Source: JAVBQF01 sp031549195 (lineage in GTDB: Bacteria > Bacillota_I > Bacilli_A > RF39 > UBA660). Taken from it: a stretch of 64,000 nucleotides of DNA. Under the pieces are notes generated by a model. It worked only from the letters and a program-made list of their open reading frames with translations, searched no databases and was not told the origin of the DNA. Location: the NCBI GenBank assembly GCA_031549195.1, contig JAVBQF010000005.1:36049-100048 (forward strand), written 5' to 3'. The stretch's first letter is position 1. Each line of letters opens with the position of its first letter. Shown piece after piece: positions 44,613 to 53,865 of this stretch. Both the position numbers and the translations under genes were made by a program.

Positions 44613-45704
44613 CTAGCAATATACTGATTTTATATATTCCTTTATACTATCATTATTATTTTCTAATACTCCATTTAAGATACTCTTTTCAAGATTATTA
44701 TAAATTTCTTTAAATATTGCCCCACTATTTCCATTAAGTAATTGCCTTATCTCTTCACTTGATATATCTATATCTCTTCTTATCCTAATTGGAAGTTCTT
44801 CAAATCTTTTAATAATATCAACTTTACTTTTCCCTAAAATATCAGCTGCAACTGAATTGACATATAAACCGTATTTATATAATACCATATTTGTTTGATT
44901 TCTTATAGTAACAACTTCTTTTATCTTGGATATTAACTCTTTTTCGCTATTAGTAAAAGGATATTTACTACTAACATCAAGTGATGCCCAAATACCAATA
45001 ATATCATTGCTTAGCTTTATTTCTTCTAAATTATTCAATTCCAACAGTTTAGCTAATCCCAATTCAATAATTAAATCTATTCCATATTTAGCATTACTAT
45101 TAACAAATATTTTATCAAGTTCTTGCTTCTTTCTATTATATGAAAGTGTTGCTAAATTACCTTTAGTAATCTTTATTGCTTCCTTAGTATTTCCTTCAAT
45201 AGTAAAATCAAGTACAGTAGCAAATCTAATCGCTCTTAATATCCTCAATGAATCTTCATTAAACTTATCAATTGGATCTCCCACTGCTCTTATAATTTTC
45301 TTTTCAAGATCACTTCTTCCATTAAGCAAATCTATTATATTTCCATCTTTATCCATACAAAGAGTATTTATAGTAAAATCTCTTCTTTTCAAATCCTCTA
45401 ATAAATTATCTATGTATTCTACATCTAGTGGCTTTCTATTATTAACATAATTTAGTTCTTTTCTAAAAGTAGTAACTTCAAATCTTATATTATTAATTAA
45501 AAGAGTAACAGAACCATACTTTACTTCAGGAGCAATTACATTGTTAAAAATGTCTTTCATATCCTTTGGCGTAGCGTTCGTTGTTATATCAATATCAGCT
45601 GATTCTATACCTAATATATAATCTCTTACAAAGCCACCTACTAAATATGCTCTAAAGCCTTTATCTTCAATTAACTTTAATACTTTCTTTGCAGTTTCTA
45701 GCAT
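44613..45704 (-). CDS. cca: CCA tRNA nucleotidyltransferase
   Basis: A 363-residue class II nucleotidyltransferase that adds or repairs the CCA end of tRNAs. The head has YLVGGFVRDYILG and the catalytic DIDITTNATP; the motif C region RRDFTINTLCMD and the Arg-rich DSLRILRAIRFA follow. The start at 45704 agrees with the family and follows GGTGATA; the open frame upstream is a hydrophobic artefact. First gene of cca-dnaD-nth-zip. Confidence 0.95.
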   Translation of the reverse strand: MLETAKKVLKLIEDKGFRAYLVGGFVRDYILGIESADIDITTNATPKDMKDIFNNVIAPEVKYGSVTLLINNIRFEVTTFRKELNYVNNRKPLDVEYIDNLLEDLKRRDFTINTLCMDKDGNIIDLLNGRSDLEKKIIRAVGDPIDKFNEDSLRILRAIRFATVLDFTIEGNTKEAIKITKGNLATLSYNRKKQELDKIFVNSNAKYGIDLIIELGLAKLLELNNLEEIKLSNDIIGIWASLDVSSKYPFTNSEKELISKIKEVVTIRNQTNMVLYKYGLYVNSVAADILGKSKVDIIKRFEELPIRIRRDIDISSEEIRQLLNGNSGAIFKEIYNNLEKSILNGVLENNNDSIKEYIKSVYC

Positions 45705-45740
45705 TGTATCACCATAATAATTATAACAAAAAAAAAGCAA

Positions 45741-45762
45741 ATAAAAAAGAGTAATCACTCTT
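45741..45762 (-). terminator. Terminator of hup
   Basis: AAGAGT with ACTCTT around GATT, then TTTTATTT on the minus strand. Confidence 0.8.
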
Positions 45763-45776
45763 CTTTACAAGCCTAA

Positions 45777-46052
45777 TTATTTGTTTACAGCTTCTTTTAA
45801 TGCTGTACCAGCTTTGAAAGTAACTGCTTTTCTTGCTGGGATTTTTACTGTAGCACCAGTTTGAGGATTTCTTCCTTCTCTAGCTGCTCTTTTTGAAACT
45901 GCAAATGTTCCAAATCCAGCTACTGGTACTTTAGTTCCTTTCTTAAGTGCAGCAGTGATAGCTTCAAATACTGCATCTAATGCGCGAGTTGCATCTGCTT
46001 TTGTTAAGTCTGCAGCTTGTGCTACTACTTCAACTAATTCTGATTTTTTCAT
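45777..46052 (-). CDS. hup: DNA-binding protein HU
   Basis: A 91-residue histone-like protein that bends and compacts DNA. The family signature GFGTFAVSKRAAREGRNPQT with the DNA-binding arm and the Ala-rich N-terminal helices are intact. GGAGG precedes the ATG. It has its own promoter and terminator, as for a highly expressed gene. Confidence 0.97.
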   Translation of the reverse strand: MKKSELVEVVAQAADLTKADATRALDAVFEAITAALKKGTKVPVAGFGTFAVSKRAAREGRNPQTGATVKIPARKAVTFKAGTALKEAVNK

Positions 46053-46094
46053 TATATTACCTCCATTTTCTAAGCACTATATGCTTACATACTT

Positions 46095-46123
46095 AAGATA
46101 TCACGTTTTATTTGCAAAATCAA
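46095..46123 (-). promoter_or_regulatory. SigA-type promoter of hup
   Basis: TTGATT (46123-46118), 17-base spacer, TATCTT (46100-46095). Confidence 0.65.
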
Positions 46124-46189
46124 CCAAAAATTAATTAAAACATGTATATTTATGTATATTTCTGATGTTGTTTTATTTCCCAACAGTTA

Positions 46190-46921
46190 TTAAATAACCG
46201 GTTTCATTTTTTTATATAAGGTTTGTGGCGTCCTTCCTGTTTCGCTACAACTTATTTTAATTCCATCAATAGAACTTTGTAATGATCTTTCTACTTCATC
46301 ATTTGATAATTGAATACTATTAAACAAACTTCTATTTTTCATAAGCTTTCCAACTAAGCCAGAGACATATTCATGATTTCCATAAGAAAACATTTGACTT
46401 TCTAGCCTAGGACTTAAATTAGCTGATGTTAATTTTTCTAAATCACGATTTCTTACTATTCCTAATATGCAATGAGGAGTATCTCTTAATATTTGATATG
46501 GCCTAGTAGCTGTTTTACTTAGTTCACTAATGTGATAGCTAGTCTTAGCCTCAGCCTTTGGCATAATCAAAGCAGCTTTCATACTGTACCTCTGTGGTTT
46601 AAAACTACCATCGCTATCCTTCTTGTTTCTAGAATAATAAACATCAGCAACAAAAAACTCATACTCATTTCCCTCAAGTTTTGATATCATTCTTGCCATT
46701 AATGGGCCAATAAATTTAGAATCAAATTGAGCATTTGTAATATACCTTCTAGACTTTATCTCGTTTGATAATGCTATAATCTGATCACTTAGTTCTCCTT
46801 TCATATCACTTGAAACAAAATCATCATTTCTTATATCTAAATATTTATCCTGTAAATATGCCAACTCGGTTTCTAACGCAATAATTCTTCCTTCCATTTC
46901 TTCCGTTGTCCTCTTACTCAT
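46190..46921 (-). CDS. Unknown soluble protein with N-terminal coiled coil
   Basis: A 243-residue protein without signal peptide. Residues 5-55 form a predicted coiled coil (EMEGRIIALETELAYLQDKY); the rest is mixed, with YEFFVADVYYSRNKK and later TATRPYQILRDTPHC. No motif identifies it. AGAGGTG precedes the ATG at 46921. It lies between hup and the divergent GtrII-like gene, as a single-gene unit. Confidence 0.7.
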   Translation of the reverse strand: MSKRTTEEMEGRIIALETELAYLQDKYLDIRNDDFVSSDMKGELSDQIIALSNEIKSRRYITNAQFDSKFIGPLMARMISKLEGNEYEFFVADVYYSRNKKDSDGSFKPQRYSMKAALIMPKAEAKTSYHISELSKTATRPYQILRDTPHCILGIVRNRDLEKLTSANLSPRLESQMFSYGNHEYVSGLVGKLMKNRSLFNSIQLSNDEVERSLQSSIDGIKISCSETGRTPQTLYKKMKPVI

Positions 46922-47023
46922 AATACCCACCTCTTAAAGTTTATTTTAATCGCTTATCAATTAAAAAGTCAACTTATTTGTAATTATAAGAAAAATATAG
47001 CCATATTTCTATATTTCCATTAC

Positions 47024-47061
47024 ATACTCAAATTTATATACTAATATACAAATTTGAGTAT
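47024..47061. repeat. Large inverted repeat at the promoter of the GtrII-like gene
   Basis: Two 17-base arms, ATACTCAAATTTATATA and TATACAAATTTGAGTAT, match with one mismatch and are separated by CTAA. The right arm touches a TATAAT (47061-47066), the likely -10 for the plus-strand gene at 47094. It has no T-run, so an operator is more likely than a terminator. Confidence 0.7.
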
Positions 47062-47093
47062 ATAATGTATAATTATTATGAAGAGGAGTTTTT

Positions 47094-48677
47094 ATGATTA
47101 AATATATTAAAGAAGACTTAATTGAAATCACAGCAAAAAAAATACTACAATGGTTTAATAAGAATAGAAAGCTTGCATTTGTCGTTACACTTATCCTTGC
47201 ATTTTTAGTGCACATCTATATTATGGTAAATCAAATGCCAAATGCGGACGGAGTTGTTTATACAACATTTCAAAATGGTTTTAACTGGGAACTTTCCCTT
47301 GGAAGATGGATGTACATATTTGCATATAAAATAAGAAGCTATATGGTATTACCAATATATTTAGGAATTTTTAGTTCTGTATGCTTAGCGTTATCCAGTG
47401 TATTTATTGTAGATATATTTAAAGTAAAGAAAAACTTAACTATTATATTAATTAGTGTGTTGGTTGTAGTATTCCCTACTGTTTCTGCTTCTTTTATATA
47501 CTATTACTGTGCTGACACCTTTTTCTTAAGTATGTTTTTGTCAGTATTTGCTGTATGGCTTATGTTGAGGAAAAATTGGATATCATATGTACTATCAATA
47601 ATCTCCATAGTGATATCCCTAGCATCATATCAATCATATATTGGAGTTACAGTTGCTTTATGCTTTTCATACTTATTTAAAGAACTCTTAGAAAACAATA
47701 ACTATAATATTAAAGTTATGATTAAAGATGCCTTAAAATTTGTAATTATTGGTGGTATAGGGTTAGTAGTATATTTTATATCAGTAAAAGTGTTTAATTA
47801 TTTGTATCATGTTAATTTAGCTGATTATATGGGGATGCAGCAAATGGGAGAATTTAAGTTAAATATGTTAGGAGAATTAACAATCCAAGCATACACAAGG
47901 TTTTATGATTTTTTCTTTACAAATTTGTTTTATAATAATGGGATTTTAAGAAAAAGCATTTACTCTATTTTCTTAATTAGCTTTATAATATCAATAATTG
48001 GTAATATCAAAAAAGAAAAAGTAATAATAGTATCCATATTATTGCTATTACTTCCTATTGCGTTCAATATTATAGTATATATGGTCCCAACGGATATAGC
48101 TAAACTGAGAATGATGCCTGGTATGTTAATATTATTGATACTTATATTATCATTAAATGAAAATCACTCTTATTTTAAATTTGAACCACTTTTCAAAAAC
48201 ATATTGATATTAAGTACAATCATGTTATCATTTAATTACTATATATTAACACAAGCTGTTTATCTAAACGTTCAATTAAACTTTAATAAAGCTTATTCTT
48301 TGACTCTTAGAATTCTGGATAGAATAGAGCAAAATGAAAACTTTAATAAAGATATGCCCATAGCAATAATGGGATGGATCAAAAATGATAATTATCCTAC
48401 AGTATCTCCAAATATTGCCACTTATGTGGAAAGAGTAAATTCTGCTGATTCTGAAAGCTTATATATTAACACTATGAGTAGTTGGTATGGTATAATTAGA
48501 CAATATGCTGGTGGCTACATAACAAAAGCATCGGCTAATCAAATAAGTGAAATATTAGATACAGATGAATTTAAAGAAATGCCTTCATTTCCTTCAAAAG
48601 ATTGTATAAAAACTATCAATAATGTTCTAGTTATAAAAATAAGTGAAATTATGAGAGAAATTGACTATTATAATTAA
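47094..48677 (+). CDS. GtrII-like glycosyltransferase, polytopic membrane protein
   Basis: A 527-residue protein with about eleven membrane helices. The first outer loop holds MPNADGVVYTTFQNG and WELSLGRWMY, matching the GtrII (Glucos_trans_II) pattern with acidic residues that in such GT-C enzymes take the lipid-linked sugar. The C-terminal 120 residues form an outer soluble domain. It probably decorates a surface polymer, perhaps with sugar loaded by the GtrB-like enzyme at 22333 (inference). AGAGGAG precedes the ATG. Confidence 0.8.
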   Translation: MIKYIKEDLIEITAKKILQWFNKNRKLAFVVTLILAFLVHIYIMVNQMPNADGVVYTTFQNGFNWELSLGRWMYIFAYKIRSYMVLPIYLGIFSSVCLALSSVFIVDIFKVKKNLTIILISVLVVVFPTVSASFIYYYCADTFFLSMFLSVFAVWLMLRKNWISYVLSIISIVISLASYQSYIGVTVALCFSYLFKELLENNNYNIKVMIKDALKFVIIGGIGLVVYFISVKVFNYLYHVNLADYMGMQQMGEFKLNMLGELTIQAYTRFYDFFFTNLFYNNGILRKSIYSIFLISFIISIIGNIKKEKVIIVSILLLLLPIAFNIIVYMVPTDIAKLRMMPGMLILLILILSLNENHSYFKFEPLFKNILILSTIMLSFNYYILTQAVYLNVQLNFNKAYSLTLRILDRIEQNENFNKDMPIAIMGWIKNDNYPTVSPNIATYVERVNSADSESLYINTMSSWYGIIRQYAGGYITKASANQISEILDTDEFKEMPSFPSKDCIKTINNVLVIKISEIMREIDYYN

Positions 48678-48682
48678 TGACA

Positions 48683-48706
48683 AAAGCAGATAAAATATCT
48701 GCTTTT
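48683..48706. terminator. Convergent terminator between the GtrII-like gene and spoIVA
   Basis: AAAGCAGATA with TATCTGCTTT around AAA, then TT on the plus strand and a T-containing stretch on the minus strand. Confidence 0.8.
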
Positions 48707-50181
48707 TATATTACTATTGCAATTAAATTATTTGATCCTCTATTTACTAATTTTGTTAAAGTTTGTGCTAATTTATATCTAACATTTTCTGGCATCATTG
48801 ATATTTTTGATTGAATCCCTTCTTGAACTATAACATCAAGACTTCTTCCAAATATTTCACTTTTCCATATGTTTTGAGGATTAGCTTCATAGTCTTTCAT
48901 AAGATAATTGATTAATTCTTTGCTTTGTAATTCGCTTCCTATTATTGGTTCAAATGTACTTTGTACATCTACTCTAATCATATGAATAGATGGTGCAACT
49001 GCTTTTAGCTTAATTCCATAACGAGAACCTTGTTTTGTTATCTCAGGAGTGTCAAGCTTCATATCTGCGAGCGATGGAGATGCCACTCCATAACCTGTTT
49101 GTTTAACCATCTTAAGTGCATACTTAATTTGATCATACTCTTTTTTAGCCTCATTATACCCTTGAAATAAAGATAATAATTCTGCTTTATTCTTAACATC
49201 TATCTCTATTATATCCTTTAATACTTGATTATAAAGCTCTACCGGAGCTTCAAGTGCAATCACTATTTCACCTGTTGCTGGATTAACTTCAGATAAGTAT
49301 GATTTAGATATATATTCGTTATCTTTGAATTTATTTGTAATATTTTCTATGTCTCGTAATTTATCAACCTCATGAACACTATCTCTTATACATTCAATAT
49401 AATTTTTCTTAACTGGATGCTTAGAGTTTAATATAGCAATCCATTCTGGCATGTTAACTTTAACATCTAATACCGGAAATTCATATAAAGCTTCCCTTAG
49501 TATATGATACATATCTTTTTCTGTTAAAGTATCAACATTCATAGGTAATACTGGTACATTATGCTCTTCTTTAAGAGCTTCTGCTAAACGCTGTGTTTCA
49601 GGCAATGTTGGATGTGTTGAATTAAGAACAACTATAAAAGGTTTTCCAATCTCTTTAAGTTCTCTAATTACTCTATTTTCTGCCTCTAAATAGTCGTTTC
49701 TATTAAACTCTCCAATTGATCCATCTGTTGCCATTACAATACCTATAGTTGAATGATCCTTAATTACCTTTTCCGTACCAAGTTCAGCTGCTTCCACAAA
49801 TGGTATTGCTTCATCATACCAAGGACACTTTACCATTCTTGGACCATTTTCATCCTCTGCCCCTTTAGCATTTGCAATAATATACCCAACACAGTCAATA
49901 AGTCTTATATTACAACTAAAGTCATCAATATTTATCTTTGCAGCAGTATTAGGAACAAACTTTGGTTCTATTGTCATAATAGTCTTACCAGCTGCACTTT
50001 GTGGTATCTCATCTAATGCTCTTTTTCTCTCATATTCATCAGATATATTAGGTACTACTAATGTCTCTATTACCTTCTTTATAAATGTTGATTTCCCTGT
50101 TCTAACAGCACCAACAATACCTAAATATATGTCTCCACCAGTTCTTTGTGCAATATTCTTTATAATTTCCATTTTATCCAT
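48706..50181 (-). CDS. spoIVA: Stage IV sporulation protein A
   Basis: A 491-residue ATPase that polymerises on the forespore surface as the base of the spore coat. The N-terminus has the family form GDIYLGIVGAVRTGKSTF, with Walker A GAVRTGKS (24-31), then RLIDCVGYI and VATDGSIGEFNR. The conserved C-terminal end (KLAQTLTKLVNRGSNNLIA) is present, so it is complete. Its presence shows that the organism can probably form endospores. A SigE-like promoter precedes it. Confidence 0.97.
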   Translation of the reverse strand: MDKMEIIKNIAQRTGGDIYLGIVGAVRTGKSTFIKKVIETLVVPNISDEYERKRALDEIPQSAAGKTIMTIEPKFVPNTAAKINIDDFSCNIRLIDCVGYIIANAKGAEDENGPRMVKCPWYDEAIPFVEAAELGTEKVIKDHSTIGIVMATDGSIGEFNRNDYLEAENRVIRELKEIGKPFIVVLNSTHPTLPETQRLAEALKEEHNVPVLPMNVDTLTEKDMYHILREALYEFPVLDVKVNMPEWIAILNSKHPVKKNYIECIRDSVHEVDKLRDIENITNKFKDNEYISKSYLSEVNPATGEIVIALEAPVELYNQVLKDIIEIDVKNKAELLSLFQGYNEAKKEYDQIKYALKMVKQTGYGVASPSLADMKLDTPEITKQGSRYGIKLKAVAPSIHMIRVDVQSTFEPIIGSELQSKELINYLMKDYEANPQNIWKSEIFGRSLDVIVQEGIQSKISMMPENVRYKLAQTLTKLVNRGSNNLIAIVI

Positions 50182-50210
50182 GTATAAACCCTTCCTTTAC
50201 TATTCATTTA

Positions 50211-50238
50211 AATCTATGCAAAAATTTTGCGTATATGA
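50211..50238 (-). promoter_or_regulatory. SigE-type promoter of spoIVA
   Basis: TCATATA (50238-50232), 13-base spacer, CATAGATT (50218-50211). Both are close to the SigE consensus, and spoIVA is a SigE gene in Bacillus. The start codon follows 29 bases later. Confidence 0.5.
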
Positions 50239-50345
50239 AGATTTTTTTAATTTATAGAATAGTAATAATAAATACCTATAATTACTAAATGATAATATGC
50301 AAAAAAATATTGACTGTATCAATATTTTTATTTGTAAAATATTCT

Positions 50346-50897
50346 TTAATTATAAATAAATTCCTCTTCATCAATATTCTTAGTTAATGTAATATAATTT
50401 TCTTTATAGTATTCATATACCTTATTAAGTTCTTCTTTATTAGAAGGTGTAATACCTAACTCCCCTAATACCTTAATTAGTTCTTCTTTTGTATCATTTA
50501 TCATTGAATCCTTTTTTATTATTTTCTCTATTTCTACAACATAACCATATCCTACTGTATAATCAATTGTTAAGTCATACCCTTTATATTTAACTTCATT
50601 TCTAACTCTATACCATTTTATTTTTACTGAATATGACAATGCTTTAAGCATATTCAAAATGGAGTCTTTATAAGATGGATCTATTTTAACTACTATTTCT
50701 TCCCTAGCATCATCATGCATTTTACCTTCTTTTAACCACAATTGATTATAATCTTTAGTCATCATAAGTCTAAAATCTTTTTCTCCACTAAAATAGTAAG
50801 TTATCTGTTTAGTAGTCTTAATTTCTTTTTTAAACATGCTAATTAACTTATTATAAATTTCCTCTGTAACAATTCCTCTTTGTTCAACTTCTATCAT
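50346..50897 (-). CDS. CYTH-domain protein (triphosphate tunnel fold)
   Basis: A 183-residue protein starting MIEVEQRG, a form of the ExExK signature of CYTH proteins. Further strands with charged residues (FRLMMTKDYNQLWLKEG, REEIVVKI, WYRVRNEVKYKGYDLTIDYT, YVVEIEKI) line the tunnel. The family binds triphosphates: thiamine triphosphatases, polyphosphatases, adenylyl cyclases. Substrate unknown. It follows the DUF5305 gene by 20 bases on the same strand. Confidence 0.8.
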   Translation of the reverse strand: MIEVEQRGIVTEEIYNKLISMFKKEIKTTKQITYYFSGEKDFRLMMTKDYNQLWLKEGKMHDDAREEIVVKIDPSYKDSILNMLKALSYSVKIKWYRVRNEVKYKGYDLTIDYTVGYGYVVEIEKIIKKDSMINDTKEELIKVLGELGITPSNKEELNKVYEYYKENYITLTKNIDEEEFIYN

Positions 50898-50917
50898 ATT
50901 AACCTCGCAAAAGGAAA

Positions 50918-52030
50918 CTATATTTTGTATCCTTCAATCTTTCTTATAAAAGCACTCTTTGTCTTTATTTCTTGCTTTAGCGTATATCGGTAAGCCTTAT
51001 CATTGTGAACAATAACAAACCACGCTAAACTACCTTTTTTTACCTCGTAAAGCAAAATTGGTATCCTTAATTCTTCTTCAATATTGACTAAATCCTCGAA
51101 CTTCTTAATCTCTATTATATCTTTATCCTTTAAATTAGGTTCATTTGTAACCTCTGCAATAATCTCATCATAGTTCTTAAGTATTTTATTAAGACTTGTT
51201 ATATATTCAGACATGTTAGTTATTATAAACAATCTAATAGTAGATATAACACCAAGAGGTAATGTCAATAAGAATAGTAATAATGATATTAAGAACAATA
51301 CTAAATTAAACTTTTCTTCAACAGTAGTGTGATTGTATACACTCTCATTTTTTGATAAAATATCACTCTTGACCACTTCAGTTACATTTTGTAGTAATGG
51401 TATTTTTATCTCAACATTAGATACATCCACTATATCTTTTTCATAGCTTTTAACAGAATTTGTTGATACAACATCAAATTTAATATAAAGAACTGCTTTA
51501 GATAAGATGCTATAATCTTTATTAAAGTTTTTAACTTCATTATTATAAGAATCATAACTAACTTTTATGTTCTCCTTAATACTAACATTAGTAGTATCAC
51601 TAGATGCTTCTATTTTTGTAGGTACTAAATTATATACCTTAGACCATATTTCTCCTTTAATATTTACTGAATCATTTTCATTTACCAAAGTAGCAGTTAC
51701 CTTATAGGTATATTTAGAATTTAGTAGCTTTGATGAAGAAAATATATAACTAAAATCTATATCAATATAATCAATTAAATTAGATATATATTTTTTATCC
51801 ATATCTAAGTATTTTTCACTAAAATAGTTATTAGCTTTTAAATAAACCTTATAAGATGCATTGGCCTCACTTTTATAAGCCATAACAAACTTTTTTGTTT
51901 CTTTTTTAGTATCAAAACAATCTATCATAATCCAAAGAGAAAGAATTACAAAAAACAAAGATAAAATAGCAAGAACTATTCTAACACTTTTTTTTAATCT
52001 AACTGTTTTAGATTTTTTTTTCTTTTTCAT
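50918..52030 (-). CDS. DUF5305-like membrane protein
   Basis: A 370-residue protein: a basic N-terminus, one membrane helix (about 16-36), a beta-rich outer domain (about 45-235), a second membrane helix (about 245-270) and a cytosolic domain of 95 residues. This layout matches DUF5305, a family often encoded beside SipW-like signal peptidases. It starts 12 bases after the peptidase gene ends and probably helps it handle exported TasA-like proteins (inference). Confidence 0.75.
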   Translation of the reverse strand: MKKKKKSKTVRLKKSVRIVLAILSLFFVILSLWIMIDCFDTKKETKKFVMAYKSEANASYKVYLKANNYFSEKYLDMDKKYISNLIDYIDIDFSYIFSSSKLLNSKYTYKVTATLVNENDSVNIKGEIWSKVYNLVPTKIEASSDTTNVSIKENIKVSYDSYNNEVKNFNKDYSILSKAVLYIKFDVVSTNSVKSYEKDIVDVSNVEIKIPLLQNVTEVVKSDILSKNESVYNHTTVEEKFNLVLFLISLLLFLLTLPLGVISTIRLFIITNMSEYITSLNKILKNYDEIIAEVTNEPNLKDKDIIEIKKFEDLVNIEEELRIPILLYEVKKGSLAWFVIVHNDKAYRYTLKQEIKTKSAFIRKIEGYKI

Positions 52031-52042
52031 ATTATTCCCCTT

Positions 52043-53194
52043 TTATTTAAGTAAAAACTCACTAAACCATACTGATGGAAAACCAATAAGCGGAATACTA
52101 AACTTCACTATTCCATTTATATCATCTTCTTTTACTTCCCAGTTATCAATAACTTCGTTATTATCTCCTTTAGTAATTATTACTTTTTTATTCTTTTCAT
52201 TTAATCTGATATCAACAATTCTATGCACCACAAATAGATTGTCTATTCTAAAATAAATTATATCATTAATCTTTAAATTATTCAAAATATTTGAGTCAAT
52301 CTTTTCAACTACCACCACATCTCCACGAGAAAATATAGGTACCATACTGTTAGACATCACAGATATTGGTTTATATTTAAAAAATCCTGCTATAAATGAT
52401 ATTAAGAGTGCCGCTAAGATAATATGGGGCATAAGTGTCAAAGGACTTTCTTTTTTTAATCTTCTTCGAGACATATCCCTTAATTTTCTTAAGTTTAAAT
52501 AATTAAAATAATAAAGTACTACTATTGGAAATATTATTCCTACTACTGATGTTATTATCCAAGGCCATGATGGTACTATTGGAAGTAATATACTAAGTAA
52601 TACCATAACAGATCTATATAGAAGAGGTATCATTAAGCCACTCATTCCTGTTAAATAGGTAAATGCAATGTTTGATACTAATAAAGGAAGAATTGTTACA
52701 GATATATACTTAAATGCACTCACATTAGTCTTAAAGTTAACACCAACATTTATAAAATTCATACTTATAAGAGTAAATAAAATAGCTATTACTAAATAAT
52801 TGAAAAAAGATTTCTTTATTGATATAACAAGTTTATATCTAATATACTCTTGAAATATTATTATTAAGACAAATGATATTAAGTTTTTAATAATTGAAAT
52901 AAATGAATGTGAATAGACACTATATTCATATCCAAATATTAATCCAGATAAAAAATATCCCATAGAATACGCAATAAGCAATATAATTATGCTTTGAACT
53001 TTATCATATTTAGAACGTATTCTATCTTCTTTATCATATAAGAGTATTAATGTAAGAATAAATAAAAGAAACCAAAATAATGGGTTTATTATTAATGTAT
53101 AATGCTCTAATAGATTAGATTTAAAAACTAGGAGTCTACCTAATAAGTAACTTATGATTAATACATATATGGGTATAATTCTTTTATTCATCAT
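52043..53194 (-). CDS. SipW-like (ER-type) signal peptidase I with polytopic N-terminal domain
   Basis: A 383-residue protein. The C-terminal 130 residues are an S26 peptidase: MSNSMVPIFSRGDVVVVEK with the nucleophile Ser, then FVVHRIVDI with a His in place of the bacterial Lys, as in SipW and archaeal/ER peptidases, and a GDNNEVIDNWEV end. The N-terminal 230 residues have about eight membrane helices, far more than SipW itself. It would process the TasA-like protein at 53866. AGGAGG precedes the first of two adjacent ATG codons. Confidence 0.88.
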   Translation of the reverse strand: MMNKRIIPIYVLIISYLLGRLLVFKSNLLEHYTLIINPLFWFLLFILTLILLYDKEDRIRSKYDKVQSIIILLIAYSMGYFLSGLIFGYEYSVYSHSFISIIKNLISFVLIIIFQEYIRYKLVISIKKSFFNYLVIAILFTLISMNFINVGVNFKTNVSAFKYISVTILPLLVSNIAFTYLTGMSGLMIPLLYRSVMVLLSILLPIVPSWPWIITSVVGIIFPIVVLYYFNYLNLRKLRDMSRRRLKKESPLTLMPHIILAALLISFIAGFFKYKPISVMSNSMVPIFSRGDVVVVEKIDSNILNNLKINDIIYFRIDNLFVVHRIVDIRLNEKNKKVIITKGDNNEVIDNWEVKEDDINGIVKFSIPLIGFPSVWFSEFLLK

Positions 53195-53220
53195 AAGGAT
53201 TCCTCCTATTATCTAAGAGA

Positions 53221-53249
53221 ATTATAATATATAAAGATTACCTAGTCAA
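53221..53249 (-). promoter_or_regulatory. SigA-type promoter of the signal peptidase operon
   Basis: TTGACT (53249-53244), 17-base spacer, TATAAT (53226-53221), followed by the peptidase, DUF5305 and CYTH genes. Confidence 0.8.
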
Positions 53250-53250
53250 A

Positions 53251-53279
53251 TAAAAAACTTAAGTGGTTTACGCTTAAGC
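53251..53279 (-). terminator. Terminator of the gene at 53285
   Basis: GCTTAAG and CTTAAGT arms, then six T on the minus strand, right before the next promoter. Confidence 0.65.
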
Positions 53280-53284
53280 AATAA

Positions 53285-53752
53285 TTATCTAATCCTATTA
53301 TATATATCATTTACTCTTTGTACCTCTTCTATTGGTGTGCTTTCAGACAAGTATAAATCTATAGGCCTTCTTGATAGTTCCATTCCGATTATTACATCTT
53401 CTATTTCACTACCAGATCTTCCTTCTAAAGTTGATCCAATTAAAACTGACGCTACTGGAAGTAATGTATTAGTCTCCAAGTTATCAAATGCACATCGGAT
53501 AATTCCTGGTGTAGTTAGCTCGTTTTTATCATGACACACAAGGCCATAAGCTCTTTTACCTTCAACATCCCAAGTAGCACTATATCCATATTGTAAATCA
53601 TATCTTAATCCTAATCTACTAAAAATAGGAACTCCTAAGTCTGCAATTCGCTTTGGTGTTCCAATAGCGTTTACATCTGTCTTATTTATACCAAACACAA
53701 TATTTGGAAGTGGACTTTTAAAAGCATCTCCAATTGTTATTAATTTAATCAT
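53285..53752 (-). CDS. Unknown soluble protein
   Basis: A 155-residue protein with VFGINKTDVNAIGTPKRIA near the start, then YSATWDVEGKRAYGLVCHD and a helix LPVASVLIGSTLEGRSG. The alternation of strands and helices with short Gly-rich loops looks like an enzyme with a nucleotide-type fold, but no known motif can be assigned. GGGGGA precedes the ATG. It has a strong SigA promoter and its own terminator between the TasA-like gene and the signal peptidase operon. Confidence 0.7.
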   Translation of the reverse strand: MIKLITIGDAFKSPLPNIVFGINKTDVNAIGTPKRIADLGVPIFSRLGLRYDLQYGYSATWDVEGKRAYGLVCHDKNELTTPGIIRCAFDNLETNTLLPVASVLIGSTLEGRSGSEIEDVIIGMELSRRPIDLYLSESTPIEEVQRVNDIYNRIR

Positions 53753-53776
53753 CTATATCCCCCACTTATGAGGCAC

Positions 53777-53805
53777 ATTATACCATAAATTAAGCTTTTA
53801 GTCAA
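53777..53805 (-). promoter_or_regulatory. SigA-type promoter of the gene at 53285
   Basis: TTGACT (53805-53800), 17-base spacer, TATAAT (53782-53777). Confidence 0.8.
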
Positions 53806-53834
53806 TTACACTCAAATTAAGCCAAAATTTTTCA

Positions 53835-53857
53835 AATAAAAAGAATCGTACGATTCC
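53835..53857 (-). terminator. Terminator of the TasA-like gene
   Basis: GGAATC with GATTCT around GTAC, then TTTTATTTG on the minus strand. Confidence 0.75.
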
Positions 53858-53865
53858 TTTATTGA

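Noticed and set aside
44926..45450. Long plus-strand open frame opposite cca
   Set aside because: It has low-complexity Ser/Leu-rich sequence, no ribosome-binding site, and lies fully antisense to a well-conserved gene. Similar frames opposite the carboxypeptidase, ysxC and ackA regions were rejected for the same reason.
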